Shown here piece after piece: positions 1 to 11,606 of a stretch of 64,000 nt of DNA (position 1 is its first letter; the number at the start of each line of letters is the position of its first letter). Where the stretch lies: positions 165,519,226-165,583,225 of the forward strand of contig OV884011.1 of the NCBI GenBank assembly GCA_930367205.1, in the 5' to 3' direction. Both the position numbers and the translations under genes were made by a program. Origin of the DNA: Acanthosoma haemorrhoidale. Lineage: Eukaryota > Arthropoda > Insecta > Hemiptera > Acanthosomatidae. Below the pieces are notes generated by a model. That model was not told where the DNA came from, ran no database searches, and was given only the letters and a program-made list of their open reading frames with translations.

Positions 1-1
1 G

Positions 2-1640
2 GTCAATGCTGCCGAATCCGAAAGCAAGTCACGATCTCAAGAATCTTCCAACTCTGGATACTCTAAGGCTGGTGCTGCCTACCCAGGATACTACCCCGTT
101 GGTGGCGTCTATGGTGCTGAATCCGGTTATGCTTCCAACTCAAAATCCGCGTCTGCATCACAGAAAAGTCGCTCACTCTCCGCTGAAAACTCCGCATCTG
201 GTTACAATAGCGGAGTTGTTGCTCCCGCTGTAGTTGCTCCTGCTGTTGTTGGAGGTGTTTCTGGATATGCTACAAAATCCAAGGTCAATGCTGCCGAATC
301 CGAAAGCAAGTCACAATCTCAAGAATCCTCAAACTCTGGATACTCTAAGGCTGGTGCTGCCTACCCAGGATACTACCCCGTTGGTGGTGTCTATGGTGCT
401 GAATCCGGTTATGCTTCCAACTCAAAATCCGCCTCTGCATCACAGAAAAGTCGCTCACTCTCCGCTGCAAAATCCGCATCTGGTTACAATAGCGGAGTTG
501 TTGCTCCCGCTGTAGTTGCTCCTGCTGTTGTTGGAGGTGTTTCTGGATATGCTACAAAATCCAAGGTCAATGCTGCCGAATCCGAAAGCAAGTCACAATC
601 TCAAGAATCTTCCAACTCTGGATACTCTAAGGCTGGTGCTGCCTACCCAGGATACTACCCCGTTGGTGGCGTCTATGGTGCTGAATCCGGTTACGCTTCC
701 AATTCTAAATCCGCCTCTGCATCACAGAAAAGTCGCTCACTCTCTGCTGAAAACTCCGCATCTGGTTACAATAGCGGAGTAGTTGCTCCTGCTGTTGTTG
801 GTGGTGCTTCAGGGTATGCTACTAAATCTAAGGTCAATGCTGCCGAATCCGACAGCAAGTCACAATCTCAAGAATCTTCCAACTCTGGATACTCTAAGGC
901 TGGTGCTGCCTACCCAGGATACTACCCCGTTGGTGGCGTCTATGGTGCTGAATCCGGTTATGCTTCCAACTCAAAATCTGCCTCTGCATCACAGAAAAGT
1001 CGCTCACTCTCTGCTGAAAATTCCGCATCGGGTTTCAATAGCGGAGTAGTTGCTCCTGCTGTTGTTGGTGGTGCTTCGGGGTATGCTACTAAATCTAAGG
1101 TCAATGCTGCCGAATCCGACAGCAAGTCACAATCTCAAGAATCTTCCAACTCTGGATACTCTAAGGCTGGTGCTGCCTACCCAGGATACTACCCCGTTGG
1201 TGGCGTCTATGGTGCTGAATCCGGTTATGCTTCCAACTCAAAATCTGCCTCTGCATCACAGAAAAGTCGCTCACTCTCTGCTGAAAATTCCGCATCGGGT
1301 TACAATAGCGGAGTAGTTGCTCCCGCTGTAATTGCTCCTGCTGTTGTTGGTGGTGCTTCGGGGTATGCTACAAGTTCTAAGGTTAACGCTGCTGAATCCG
1401 AAAGCAACTCCCAATCACAAGAGTCATCCAACTCTGGATACTCCAATGTTGGTGGAGCTTATCCCGGATACTACCCAGTTGGAGGTCTCTATGGTGCTCA
1501 ATCAGGTTATGCTTCCAACTCTAAATCTTCTTCTTCACAAAAAAGCCGTTCTCTTTCTAGCGAAAATTCCGCTTCCGGCTACTCCAACGGACTACTTGCT
1601 CCCGGTTTAGTTGCTCCAGTCTATGGTGGAGCTGCTTATG
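2..1640 (+). repeat. 282/267-bp coding tandem repeat, six units
   Basis: Direct repeats inside the structural gene. Units 1, 2 and 5 are 282 bp; units 3 and 4 are 267 bp because they carry one instead of two copies of a 15-bp block encoding APAVV. The first five units differ at few, mostly silent, sites, whereas the sixth (from 1382) is clearly diverged. This fits unequal exchange or gene conversion acting on the inner units. Confidence 0.9.
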
Positions 1641-2017
1641 GTGCTTCATCCTCCTCCAAGTCTGCAAGTTCCGCTAGCTCATCCGACTCCAGCTCTAGCT
1701 CTGTCGATGCTGCTTCTTCCTCTGGTCTCTATGGCGCACCTGGTTTTGTTGCCGGCCCTGCATACGGTGCAAGAAGTCTTTCATCCCGCTCTGCATCTTC
1801 CTCAAAGAAGAGCTCAAGCAGCTCCGCTCAGCAAAGCAGCTCTTCCTCCGCAGGATACGGAGGTTACGGTGTTGCCCCATACGGTCTCGGCGCTGGTTAC
1901 CAAGCCGCCAATAACCAATACAGTGCCTCCAGCTCCAGCAGCAGCTCTGATGAATCTAGTACCTCAAGCTCGTCTGATGCAGCTTACGCCGCTGGTTACA
2001 ATCCATATTTCTACTAG
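2..2017 (+). CDS. Ser/Gly/Ala/Tyr-rich tandem-repeat structural protein, 3' part of gene
   Basis: Frame 2 is open for 671 codons from the window edge to a TAG at 2015-2017 and contains no ATG, so the start and probably upstream exons lie to the left. The protein is built of repeats starting at 2, 284, 566, 833, 1100 and 1382 (94, 94, 89, 89, 94 codons, then a diverged last unit). Each unit has a charged Ser/Glu/Gln stretch (begins VNAAESESKS), a Tyr/Gly/Pro segment (AYPGYYPVGGVYGAESGY), a Lys/Ser stretch with KSRSLSAENSASGY and a hydrophobic Val/Ala/Pro stretch (VVAPAVV, once or twice). From about 1640 a non-repeated tail is poly-Ser with Gly-Tyr patches, ending NPYFY. No Cys is visible. Composition resembles silk, adhesive or cuticular proteins, so an extracellular structural role is inferred; no named family is recognised. 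Codons end mostly in C or T, unlike the AT-rich surroundings. Other frames across the repeat also stay partly open because unit lengths are multiples of three; they are shadows. Confidence 0.85.
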   Translation, partial: VNAAESESKSRSQESSNSGYSKAGAAYPGYYPVGGVYGAESGYASNSKSASASQKSRSLSAENSASGYNSGVVAPAVVAPAVVGGVSGYATKSKVNAAESESKSQSQESSNSGYSKAGAAYPGYYPVGGVYGAESGYASNSKSASASQKSRSLSAAKSASGYNSGVVAPAVVAPAVVGGVSGYATKSKVNAAESESKSQSQESSNSGYSKAGAAYPGYYPVGGVYGAESGYASNSKSASASQKSRSLSAENSASGYNSGVVAPAVVGGASGYATKSKVNAAESDSKSQSQESSNSGYSKAGAAYPGYYPVGGVYGAESGYASNSKSASASQKSRSLSAENSASGFNSGVVAPAVVGGASGYATKSKVNAAESDSKSQSQESSNSGYSKAGAAYPGYYPVGGVYGAESGYASNSKSASASQKSRSLSAENSASGYNSGVVAPAVIAPAVVGGASGYATSSKVNAAESESNSQSQESSNSGYSNVGGAYPGYYPVGGLYGAQSGYASNSKSSSSQKSRSLSSENSASGYSNGLLAPGLVAPVYGGAAYGASSSSKSASSASSSDSSSSSVDAASSSGLYGAPGFVAGPAYGARSLSSRSASSSKKSSSSSAQQSSSSSAGYGGYGVAPYGLGAGYQAANNQYSASSSSSSSDESSTSSSSDAAYAAGYNPYFY

Positions 2018-2088
2018 TAATTCAACGAACTAGATAAAATGTGAAACATTTATTCCGTAAAAAGTTAAACCAGCTTAGTCACCTATAA

Positions 2089-2094
2089 AATAAA
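2089..2094 (+). terminator. Polyadenylation signal of the repeat-protein gene
   Basis: An AATAAA hexamer lies 72 bases after the TAG stop in AT-rich sequence, at the expected distance for a short 3' UTR. Cleavage would fall near 2105-2125. Confidence 0.55.
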
Positions 2095-2125
2095 TAATTT
2101 TGTATCCGTAAGCTAATACTTCTTT

Positions 2126-3325
2126 ATCCTTCCTTGGTGAAAAATAATTATGTATATTGTACGCAATGATCAGATAAACATATGAACAGATAGCTAATTC
2201 TTGTATACAAAGTAGGTGTTTGTTGAGGGTTTTCCCTCACACTACTTTCACTGGTACACCATATAATATTTTGGTAAACCTCTCAGGTATAATTTTCATC
2301 AGGTAGGTCATTTTTTATTGTAAAAAGGAATTTATAATGCGAATAATAATAATTTGTGTGATCTATCAGACAACTATGAGTTGCGAAATGCTTGTCAAGA
2401 AATTGCTTTTTACGAAGTCCTCATGGACATAACACATGCTAATTCAGATGAAAGTTTCCTCAATAACATAGAAACGTATATATATTTTAAGGACCTAACG
2501 TTTTAAAAACAACCTGAATCATAGACCATATTACCATCTTAAACAAATAAGCCTAGATTTGTATATCGCTAAAATGTTTCAGAAGTGCATATATCAACAT
2601 ACAGATAATAATCCGCACATCCCTAGATCAGATGGACTCTGTAAATCATAGACGCTGTTAACTACTGGGGGTTGGGAATATCAACAAGGAACAAAGAAAA
2701 GCATTAAGATAGAGCAAACTAATTTCAAATTAACTAATTATTAACCTTAATTATATGTTCAAGTCTTAGGGTGACCAATGGTTCAAAACCTCGAGATGCA
2801 AAACACAATTGAAGGAGTCGCCTCCTTTAATATGAAACAAATGAGCCACTACTCTAGTTAGGTCCAGGTCGGTGGTCTCGGATTTAGCAGGAATGGGTTG
2901 GTCGAATTGAAGGACTGTATGAGTGACAGGTGAAGGTGAGAGGACTTAACAACATTTACTTTAAATTTACATTTGTCGGTACAAGTTATTCCTGCAATGC
3001 TTGGGAAGCGAGGATAGGTCCAGAATTGGAAAAGAGAATGGCTGTGTTGTTAGCGAATCAACAGAGGGAGGGTTAAGGATGAGCCGGCATATCAAACGAT
3101 TAGAAAACAAACATGATGACATTGAGATCAAGTTTTCAGGGACACCAGCAAGTTGCAGGAATGAGCTGGATGTGGAAGAACACTCAAATATCGATCAGAT
3201 AGGTATGTGAGGGTGATTAGGTAGTACATGGAAGGAAGATTTGTCCTTTAGGATACTGAGCAAGCCCTAGGCCATACTCGATCAAAGGTCTGAAAAAGAA
3301 AAATCTGCTAGACTTTTTCTTTAGT
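2126..3325. other. No gene recognised
   Basis: AT-rich DNA downstream of the structural gene. The only open frame of note (3001-3210, 69 codons, Lys/Arg/Glu-rich) has no recognisable domain and no support. Confidence 0.4.
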
Positions 3326-3329
3326 TGTA

Positions 3330-4080
3330 ACATGAATGATCTCCCTATTATATTCGGCATTGCTTCCATCACCTTTACGCTGACGACTCCCAAATACATT
3401 TATTCTTCTCTTCCCCACCCCTCCGATTTTTTACCTTCGTTTTCTATGATTCAGGGAACCTAGATCGTATCAATGCCTGGGCAAACCTGAACAAACTGAG
3501 ATTTAACGTAGAAATAATCCTTGCAATTTTCATTGACTCCAGATTGTCCAGGTTGGACCAAATTCTTTCTTAAAACCAACATATTTTCTGAATTTCCCTT
3601 TAGTCAATAGGTACCCTGAAACTATTCCATCGCTTTCGTTATCTGCTCCCCCTTTCTATACTGCGTCAACTCTTTGTATTCTCCCTCATTTTTCATCATC
3701 TTTACTATGGCTGTGTGGAGTATGGGGGCGTCTCGGTGGGACTCGGGGACAAGTTGAAGCGAATCATGTATTGCTTTGTTAGATTTGTTCATGGGATACC
3801 ATGTCTCTCACCTTTACTACCGAGTTGGAGTGGCTCTTCCCTCCTTTCCGTTCACAATATTTCCTGGGTACATTTCCTTTTCAACCATCAATTTGTTTCT
3901 CCTGCCTTACATACACAATATTTTACTGTTCATCCTCAGTCCACCCCCGAAACACAAGATCCTGTCTCTCTCACCTTTATACTCCTGCCCACAAAATTGA
4001 AGCATACGTTGGTCCTTCCTTGCTTGTTCTACAGTCCTATGGAATCTCATCCAACTAACAGCTATGTATTTTTCTGACAG
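3330..4080 (+). pseudogene. Decayed CR1-like LINE, reverse transcriptase palm to 3' end
   Basis: Read across several frameshifts, this encodes landmarks of a non-LTR reverse transcriptase: MNDLP, then the catalytic box within HHLYADDSQIHL (about 3370-3405), then INAWANLNKLRFN (about 3470-3505), a segment like the thumb (3715-3800) and MGYHVSHLYYRVG before a sequence resembling the CR1 C-terminus near 4040. The same landmarks occur on the reverse strand at 8260-9900, so both belong to one family. The clade call (CR1/L2-like, from YADDSQ) is from family knowledge. The element is 5'-truncated and dead. Confidence 0.65.
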
Positions 4081-4604
4081 CTTGCAGATTTTTCTAGGAA
4101 AAATGGCGAAGCCCGAACGCCTTGCCTGTACGTTAGAGTATCACAGATATCTGTGACAGATGTGCAATGGGCGGGACCGGAGTCGACTCACCATACACGT
4201 ACGGTTGGGCAGACAGTCCTGGCCCACTGACGCTTTAAAATAATAAAATTATACTTTCCATAAATCCTGCCTGTCACTGTGTATATATGAAATGTCTCTC
4301 TCAAAGTCTTCCAAGTTTCTTGATGAAAAACTAGACATGTATGTTAAATTTTAAATGTTATATATGTATTCATTTATTCGACCATTCTTTTTGGATTCGT
4401 CAGAAATATTTTCGTGGCCAGCTAATGACCGCCATGCTTCTTCCTTATGAACCTTTAAAGGTTTCCTATTCCAATACTTCCTTGCCATCCAGAGAGACAG
4501 ATGTTAGTGTGGAAACCATTCGTTCCTTACATTATAATTTCACACTTTTATTTCTGTATTTAATTGTATGCTGTATATAGATAGATGTTGGCTGCCAGCT
4601 TGTA

Positions 4605-5745
4605 TGTTACTTTTGTTGTCTTCTGGTTTATTAATTTAATGGTTTTATTTAATGTCGTGTTGAATTGTACAAATTTCAGCATATTGTTACTATAGCGACC
4701 GCTAACTATATATGTAAATTACCCTAGCTTCTAAGCTTCTTTGGAATAAATCAGGGCCGCGGCACGTAGTAGGAACAGGCAAACGGTACGAACACCGACA
4801 GACGGTAATAAATCATAGAGAGGTCGGAAGTCGTAGACAGCAACTCAAAGGGTACGGCTATAAACCTACACGAATTAGCCACCTGCCTGCCATAAACACA
4901 CCCTTTTTATCCCAACGGCCATACAACAAAGTGGTCACCACGTATCATAAAACATGCCCCTGTCAGCAACTGCACCTCTCGCGAGGGAGGGGAGATGATA
5001 TAAAAAGGTGAGGGAATAAGGAGAAAACCCTACTCTCTCTCCCTGCTGTCCTATGAGTCGTCACGCTGTCTGCCGAGTCTTCCGACCACCTGCCGCCCTC
5101 AGTCTGCTACGCAGCCGTACCCCGTTTGAACTCTGAACCGGTATTATCATTTATGCTACCTCTCTACCTTTTTCTTTTGAACATAGTGTCTTGTCGGGAC
5201 ACATTCCTATCAATAAATGGAGTCAGATATTAAAATGCCGACATGGAACAATGGTCCATGTTATAAACTGCATCAATCCGCACTTGTCACCAGGGCTAGA
5301 GTGATCAGGCACTCCCCTAGTGACGCCCCCGACATTACTTTTATTGTTTTCTAGTGTATTAATTTAATGGTTTTATTTAATGTCGTGATGAATTGTACAA
5401 ATTTCAGCATATTGTTACTTTTATTGTTTTCTAGTGTATTAATTTAATGTTTTTTTTTTAATGTCGTATTGAACTGTACAAATTTCAGCATATTGTTACT
5501 TTTATTGTCTTCTCTTTTATTAATTTAATGGTTTTATTTAATGTCGTGTTGAATTGTACAAATTTCAGCATATTGTTACTTTTATTGTCTTCTCTTTTAT
5601 TAATTTAATGGTTTTACTTAATGTCGTGTTGAATTGTACAAATTTCAGCATATTGTTACTTTTATTGTCTTCTCTTTTATTAATTTAATGGTTTTATTTA
5701 ATGTCGTGTTGAATTGTACAAATTTCAGCATATTGTTACTTTTTT
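4605..5745 (+). repeat. 80-bp tandem array split by a solo LTR
   Basis: About six copies of an 80-81-bp unit. The landmark aatttcagcatattgttac recurs at about 4672, 5400, 5481, 5561, 5641 and 5721. The last three units are almost identical; the outer ones are more diverged. Between the first and second copies an LTR (4692-5334) is inserted, duplicating TTACT. A single diverged relative of the unit lies near 48331-48420. Confidence 0.85.
4692..5334 (+). mobile_element. Solo LTR, family 1, inside the tandem array
   Basis: About 643 bp, homologous to 6829-7494 over its whole length. It ends in CA at 5333-5334. The expected 5' TG is eroded (begins ATAGCGACC where the other copy has TGTAGCAACC). 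The flanks TTACT (4687-4691) and TTACT (5335-5339) form a 5-bp TSD, and comparison with the interrupted 80-bp repeat shows they rejoin exactly. A TATA-like box (GATATAAAAAGG) is near 4996 and an AATAAA near 5213. No internal retroviral genes adjoin it. A TG..CA LTR with 5-bp TSD fits Ty3/Gypsy or BEL/Pao; the superfamily cannot be fixed from the LTR alone. Confidence 0.85.
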
Positions 5746-6823
5746 TTGTTTCGGTTTCTTACAGGTGTTACATGGATATGTATTTCTTTCTTTACTAAAT
5801 GCAGCCATTTCATAATTATTATTCTATTTCCTATAGAACTGCACTTTATTTTACTTTATTATTTTTATCATTATGATGTAATGGATCTTTTCATTTGCCA
5901 GATACTTTTCACTATACTTACTGCTTCTGAGTTGATTCTCTTGCCGGCTGCAGAGTGAGATAAAACGCCACAAGTTCTTTTTTTCCCCCTTTAAACGTAT
6001 CCCACTCCCCTTTAACCTCCTCCAGAAAACTTTTTACTTGGGGAGTAATATATTCAAAACGTAAACTCTCTTCAACCGAAGTTAAAAAAAAAAAAAAGGA
6101 AAGAAATATAGAAAGGAGGAAAGAAGAAAAGTATAAAAAGGTGTTGTCGGGTTTTTACACTTGTTAATGATATTTCTGAGGAGCTTTTGGCTTTTCCGTT
6201 TCACTCTGTAAAGTTTTCGGATTTTCCATCAAAACAAAACTTGTCTCTCAAATGCTTTTAAGTATTCAAAGTTTCGGTACACCTCCTTTCATATTACACT
6301 TCAGCAGGAAATGGTTAATTTAACTTTTAGCCCGGCTAAACAATTATTTCTTGTCGAGTTACACTGATAAGGAATAGCCACGGGAAGTTTTTTTAATCCA
6401 AAGATGATTTTCAAATAAAGAGGGAAACTTATCAATCACACTCGACACTGATTTTGTATAAATCTGTAATTAGTTAAAGGATAAAACATTTATTCCTCGG
6501 TGTACTTAGACCTTTAAAGCATTTACATCTATATCGTGGGGGGGGGGGAAGGAATTCTTTTCACAAAGCCCACATGGCCGAATTTAATTGAAGACGCTAA
6601 TTTGTTCAATTGTGAAGAAACGACAAAAATGAATAAACGACTAATAAAGAAATCGAATTACCCAAGGTGCGCTGACTGGTGCAATAATCCCAATTGGACT
6701 GGAATACGTGCACCATAGTCAACGAAAACAGTCCCTGAAGTCTTCTTCACAGACTTGCGGGGAAACCCCGAATTACGAGGGTTTCAAGAACCAATCCCCG
6801 AGTCTGCATCACGGGCCACGTTT
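5746..6823. other. No gene recognised
   Basis: AT-rich. A 70-codon hydrophobic frame (5746-5958) and a 60-codon frame (6536-6718) have no recognised domain. A run of G at 6538-6548 and A at 6085-6097 are simple repeats. Confidence 0.4.
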
Positions 6824-6828
6824 TCGGG

Positions 6829-7494
6829 TGTAGCAACCACTAACTATATATGTAAATCACCCTACACTCTGGTTCATAATGTATTATAATATAATGTAAA
6901 TCTTGTAAGCTTCTTTGGAATAAATCAGGGTCGCGGCACGTAGTAGGAAGCAGGCAGACATATGGACACCGACAGACGGTAATAAATCATAGAGAGGTCG
7001 GAAGTCGTAGACAAGTAACTCAAAGGGTACGGCAATAAACCTACGAGAATTAGCCACCTGACTGCCATAAAACACACCCTTTTTATCCCAACGGCCATAT
7101 AACAAAGTGGTCACCACGTATCATAAAACATACCCCTGTCAGCAACTGCACCTCTCGCGAGGTAGGGGAGATGATATAAAAAGGCCAGGAAATAAGGACT
7201 AAACCCTACTCTCTCTCTGCTGTCCTATGAGTCGCCACGCTGTCTCACACCTGCCGCCTCAGCCTACCAGACTGCCGTGCCCCGTTTGAACTCTGAACCG
7301 GTATTATCATTTATGCTACCTCTCTACCTTTTTCTTTTGAACATAGTGTCTTGTCGGGACACATTCCTTTCAATAAATGGAGTCAGATATTAAAATGCCG
7401 ACATGGAACAATGGTCCATGTTATAAACTACATCAATCCGCACTTGTCACCAGGGCTAGAGTGATCAGGCACTCCCCTAGTGACGCCCCCGACA
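6829..7494 (+). mobile_element. Solo LTR, family 1, complete
   Basis: 666 bp beginning TGTAGCAACC and ending CCCGACA, flanked by TCGGG on both sides (6824-6828 and 7495-7499), an exact 5-bp TSD. It is homologous to 4692-5334 with a slightly longer 5' part. A TATA-like GATATAAAAAGG lies near 7173 and AATAAA near 7372, consistent with a U3-R-U5 layout. The two family-1 LTRs have different TSDs, so they are independent insertions reduced to solo LTRs, not the two ends of one provirus-like element. The 64-codon frame at 7377-7571 runs out of the LTR and is not a gene. Confidence 0.9.
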
Positions 7495-7499
7495 TCGGG

Positions 7500-8260
7500 G
7501 TTATCGTTTCTTCTCCTTATTCTTCTTATTTATCGTTTCTTCTTCGACTGTGGTCTGATTCACGGTCATGAGAAACAAGTGTACTTTATAATCAACGAAC
7601 GGCTCTTTAAGGATATGAGGTTATAATACAACGATAATCATTAGCAGTGGTGTGTTGTCACAAAATCCTAATAATTAGCAGCCAAAGAAAAACAGAACAG
7701 AATAGAAAAACAATTTTACTTTGGGAAAAAGTCTCCTATGAATAACAATAATGCACAGATGATAAATTCAAATCTGACAAATAAGAACTATTGCATCATA
7801 AAAAATTAAATAAAAGAAAAATTGACAATGTAAATTAAGTGTAAACCTTTGTAAGGAAAATAATAGTCATAACAAAATAAAAATATTTCACTTTATACAG
7901 TGACTCACACATTGTGTTTAAACTGTCAAAAAAGGAGTATTTTACTTTATTATTATATCCAAAAACAATATGGACAAGTTTATAAACTTAGAACCGGTAA
8001 AAATACCAGTCCCCTTCATGTGTTTATCTCCATAAACTGAAGGTAGTTTTATCAAATTATTCATAAGAACAGTTTTGTGAGTGAAGATCCTATTAAGAAA
8101 TGGTATAAATTATCGAAACGCATAAAATATAAGATGGTGTGGACGAATTTGTATTCATATATATAAACATGTAAAACAAACAAGTTTCTTACATCTATAA
8201 ACATAGTAGACATGAAACAATAAAAGAATGAAAATGTAAGATAATGAATAAAAGCTTTCC
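7500..8260. other. No gene recognised
   Basis: Very AT-rich with short A and T runs. I see no coding or repeat signal. Confidence 0.4.
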
Positions 8261-9900
8261 AAACAATAGCAAGCGTTCATGCTCATAGTTTTTATGGCAG
8301 ATTTTAGGAGAGAGAGAATCCTATACAGTTGTGGAGCGGAGGGAACGTCATCCGCTGCCGTTTTTTGGGCAGGATTATCAGAGTGATAAGATCTTGTGTT
8401 CTGGGGGTTGACTGAGGATTTGAACTGTAGGACATTGTATATACATATACACATACATATATGGGCATGGCAGCCTGACTAATCAGCAAGAGCCGGATAT
8501 TGAAGAATACGCGGCCGCACACTTGAACTTAGATCTGTTGGAAGGGTCACTGGATTCTGAGGTGAACACTAATGGTCTACAGACTATTGTCGAGGGAGCT
8601 CCTTTCTTGCTATCTTATGCTACTGTTCATAGTTCAGTAGTATAAATAAATAGTATAAATAGTTATCTCAATCATTCCTAGCAGTGTTTCTATTATAAAT
8701 GACAACCCGGCCATTTCTGACAACCCATTCTCCCAAATATATATAGGATGATGAGAATTGAAGGTTTGGAAAAAAAAATTATCCTTGGAAATATTGTGCA
8801 AGAAAAGAGCCACCCTACCTCGCCGTAGAGGTGGGAGACATGAGAGCACCACGGAGTCTCAAAGACTACTTATGATTTGCTTCAACATATCTCTAAGTCC
8901 TACTTACAGAGGCTAAGGGTAAATGAGGATGCCAGGAGTTGACGTGTTGGGAGCAGATGGGGAGATCTATGGACTAGTTTAAGAGTACCTATTTACGGAC
9001 AGAAAATTTGGGACATATGGCTCCAGGAGAGAGTTTGCTCAATGGTTGTCTCTATTTTTATATTATACATGATTCTTAGGAATATATAATGTAACTGGAT
9101 GGTCGTTGAGACGTAACAGGAAAATCTGCAAAGGATCTGAGAAGGAAACTGGAACCGATATCAATTTTTTGTCACGTTTAACCTCAGTTTATGCAGTTCT
9201 ACCAAGGCACTGATCCAATCGAGGTCTCCCTGAATCCTGGCAAATGCAGAAAACAAATCGGAAAGGAAGAGGGGAAGATAAATGGGTTTGAGAGTCGTCA
9301 GCGAACAGGTGATGAGAACAATGACGAATAGCTTTAGGGAGAGCAGATGGAGGCTGATTGGGGATAGTAACTACTTGTAAACGGTTGGAGAGAAATGATC
9401 GAAACCAGCAGATAGAGCTATTGCAGAGAGAAGGTTCATGATTTTATCTTGGAAAGAAGGACTGAGTGGTCTATGTTATCAAATTCTTTGGAGAAATCAA
9501 AGATAATTAGAACTAACTGTTTTTGTTAATCAATAGCAGCATGATTGTCACTAGAGTATTGGCAAACCAGATTGGAAAACATCGAGAAGTTGAGACTAGT
9601 GAAAAGATCCGAGTTTTATAATCCATAATCCTTCAAAATGTTTGGAGACGTCAGAAAGTCGTATAGTACTGTAGGCAGGGTTAGATTGTTTTTGGAATGT
9701 TGGACTAAGGTTTTTTTCCAACAAGTTGGTAAGACAGTTTTGAAGAGAAACATTGTATAAATGGAGAAAAAAGGACCAGTAGTGTGTGTGCGGGCTCTCA
9801 TCATGGGAGGAGGCAGCACCAGAGGAGTTTTTGAAGGAGTAGGCTTTTGGATTTGGAATGAAGAGCAGAAGGGAGTTGGTCATGAAAGTACTTAGTCTTC
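8260..9900 (-). pseudogene. Decayed CR1-like LINE, reverse transcriptase
   Basis: On the reverse strand, from high to low coordinates and across frameshifts, the landmarks are: NHAAID near 9545, DFSKEFDNIDHSVLLSKIK (about 9500-9440, RT motif with the first Asp), LFADDSQTHLSS (about 9310-9270, catalytic Asp pair), GDLDWISALVELHKLRLNV (about 9225-9165), HVSHLYGEVGW (about 8845-8810) and a C-terminal APQLYRILSLL near 8330-8300. It matches the fragment at 3330-4080 in order and wording. Many stops and frameshifts make it inactive. The 119-codon frame at 9596-9955 covers the upstream RT region. Confidence 0.65.
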
Positions 9901-10174
9901 GCCCACCGGTCCATGGAAATCCAAGGAGCACATAATAATTAATCAGGACGTACAATACTTTAATTTGATTCCTTTCCTAATATTACAGGAACGTATTTAA
10001 TTTTTAATTACTAGTAATTGATTTATAATTGACTGCCCATTATTTTTCATAATTGTAGCGTCTCTTGGAGTAATAATTTAAACTTTTATCAAAAATATCC
10101 GCAAATTATAACAAACTGGTGTTGCAAAAAAATTGATAATACAGCTTTTTTTTTTTCTTCGAAATAACTTTTAC

Positions 10175-10615
10175 ATCCTAACAAAATTACAATATATCCT
10201 AATAGGGCGCAACGGCTTGATGAAATAAAATATCTCAATATTGCGTTCACTCTCTGATTCATACTTTATTTACAAAAACACATAATATAGACATATTTAT
10301 AAGCCAAAGTATCCAACAAAATCACGTGCCACCTACCCGAAAACGAGAAGGCCCCCCACGCTACTTAAGCATCCATATTACTGCTACATGGAAGCAGTAC
10401 AGACTTGAGATCTCGAGAGCCGCAGACGTTTAGGACAAAATGAATAATGGCTATTGCCGCTTCAATCTTCTAGGAGAACTGTGGAGCTAGATAGCGATAT
10501 TGCAGTGTAATTAGGGTGTGTCCATTTTGAATGTAGATTTTTAAAACTAGAGGGAACATTTTGAAGGACAGCGAGTGTGTTCAGGTCATTATGGAGGGCG
10601 ATTGTTATGAGTTTT
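10175..10615 (-). mobile_element. Diverged Jockey-family LINE 3' end
   Basis: The reverse strand shows, in order, the landmarks of the common Jockey 3' end seen at 20156-20640: TTACAATAT near 10188, TTCATACTTTATTTACAAA near 10258-10277, CCCCCCACGCT near 10353, GAGAGCCGCAGACG near 10416 and TAATTAGGGTG near 10509. Similarity is weaker than among the other copies, so this is an older or separate subfamily. Confidence 0.55.
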
Positions 10616-10619
10616 TATG

Positions 10620-11340
10620 GCTTTAGTTTTAGTCCTCTTAAACCCCAAACCATATTATAAACAAGTTGATATCTTTAATCTGACAACGTATTCAAATTTA
10701 TAAATATACTTTTAAAATTTATAATAAATATACCCCAAAATATTTCTTTCTGTACTTATTTAAAGTTATTTATATATCATTGACCCTTTACCATGTTTGC
10801 GTGGTGTTGGTTTTTTTAAGAGGGGAAGCATTAGGGGGTATCGATTGGCTCTACTATCAAAACTATCATGTCTTTAAACATTAACTGTTGTTGAGTTTTA
10901 TTGACAATTTTAATGTCAAAAATGAAACACAAATTACATCAGGATCTTGTAGAGATCTTTAGTTTGATAACTAAAAAATCCTTGAAAGAGGATTGTTTTT
11001 AAAAATCAACTAATTAACTAATCATAAACACTTACTTAAGTTTTATGGAGTGAGATATGATATATATTTCAATTGTTCATTGCAAATGGTATACAACTCC
11101 TATTTGAGTCTCATGTCTCTAACTTTAACACACGACTGTAAACACAAGTGTTTCTTTAAAAAAAACCACGAAGCCCCTACGAAAATAGTATTGACATGAG
11201 CGTGACTCAAACCAAAAAAGTTAATATTCTGTCAGGAGCTTGAAAAAAGAATGGGTCTACAGGTTTGATTGTGGGATTAGAACCAATAATTAAAGTCTTA
11301 ATTGCGATTTACAGGAATAAATCAAAGGTTTCTTACTATT
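10620..11340. other. No gene recognised
   Basis: AT-rich sequence without a usable open frame or recognisable repeat. Confidence 0.35.
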
Positions 11341-11606
11341 ACTACTGTTGTGGCCACCTCTTAATCACAAATAATTCTAAGTCACCCACTTCTCGTATCA
11401 GACCTTGTGTCTATATCATCAAATGAATATCAGAAAATATGTATCTATTTTTCATTATGCTAATAAAGATTATGACGTCAGTGAGAGTAGGGGGAGAAGT
11501 CAGTAGAGTGGGGCCATCCCCACTTCCTCTCTAGCCCCCTGGTGGGTGGCCATCCCCTCCAGGGCGAGCCTGATATATAAGCCCAGGCCATAACCTGCCT
11601 ATATAA

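Noticed and set aside
6..2033. Chain of ATG-started peptides (Leu/Pro/Met-rich) across the repeat gene
   Set aside because: They lie in the third frame; the second frame is uninterrupted, gives a low-complexity but coherent protein and ends in a proper stop. The chain is a shadow of the repeat.
4692..7494. Two LTRs as the ends of one retrotransposon
   Set aside because: Their TSDs differ (TTACT and TCGGG), each is complete on its own, and the 1.5 kb between them has no gag or pol sequence.
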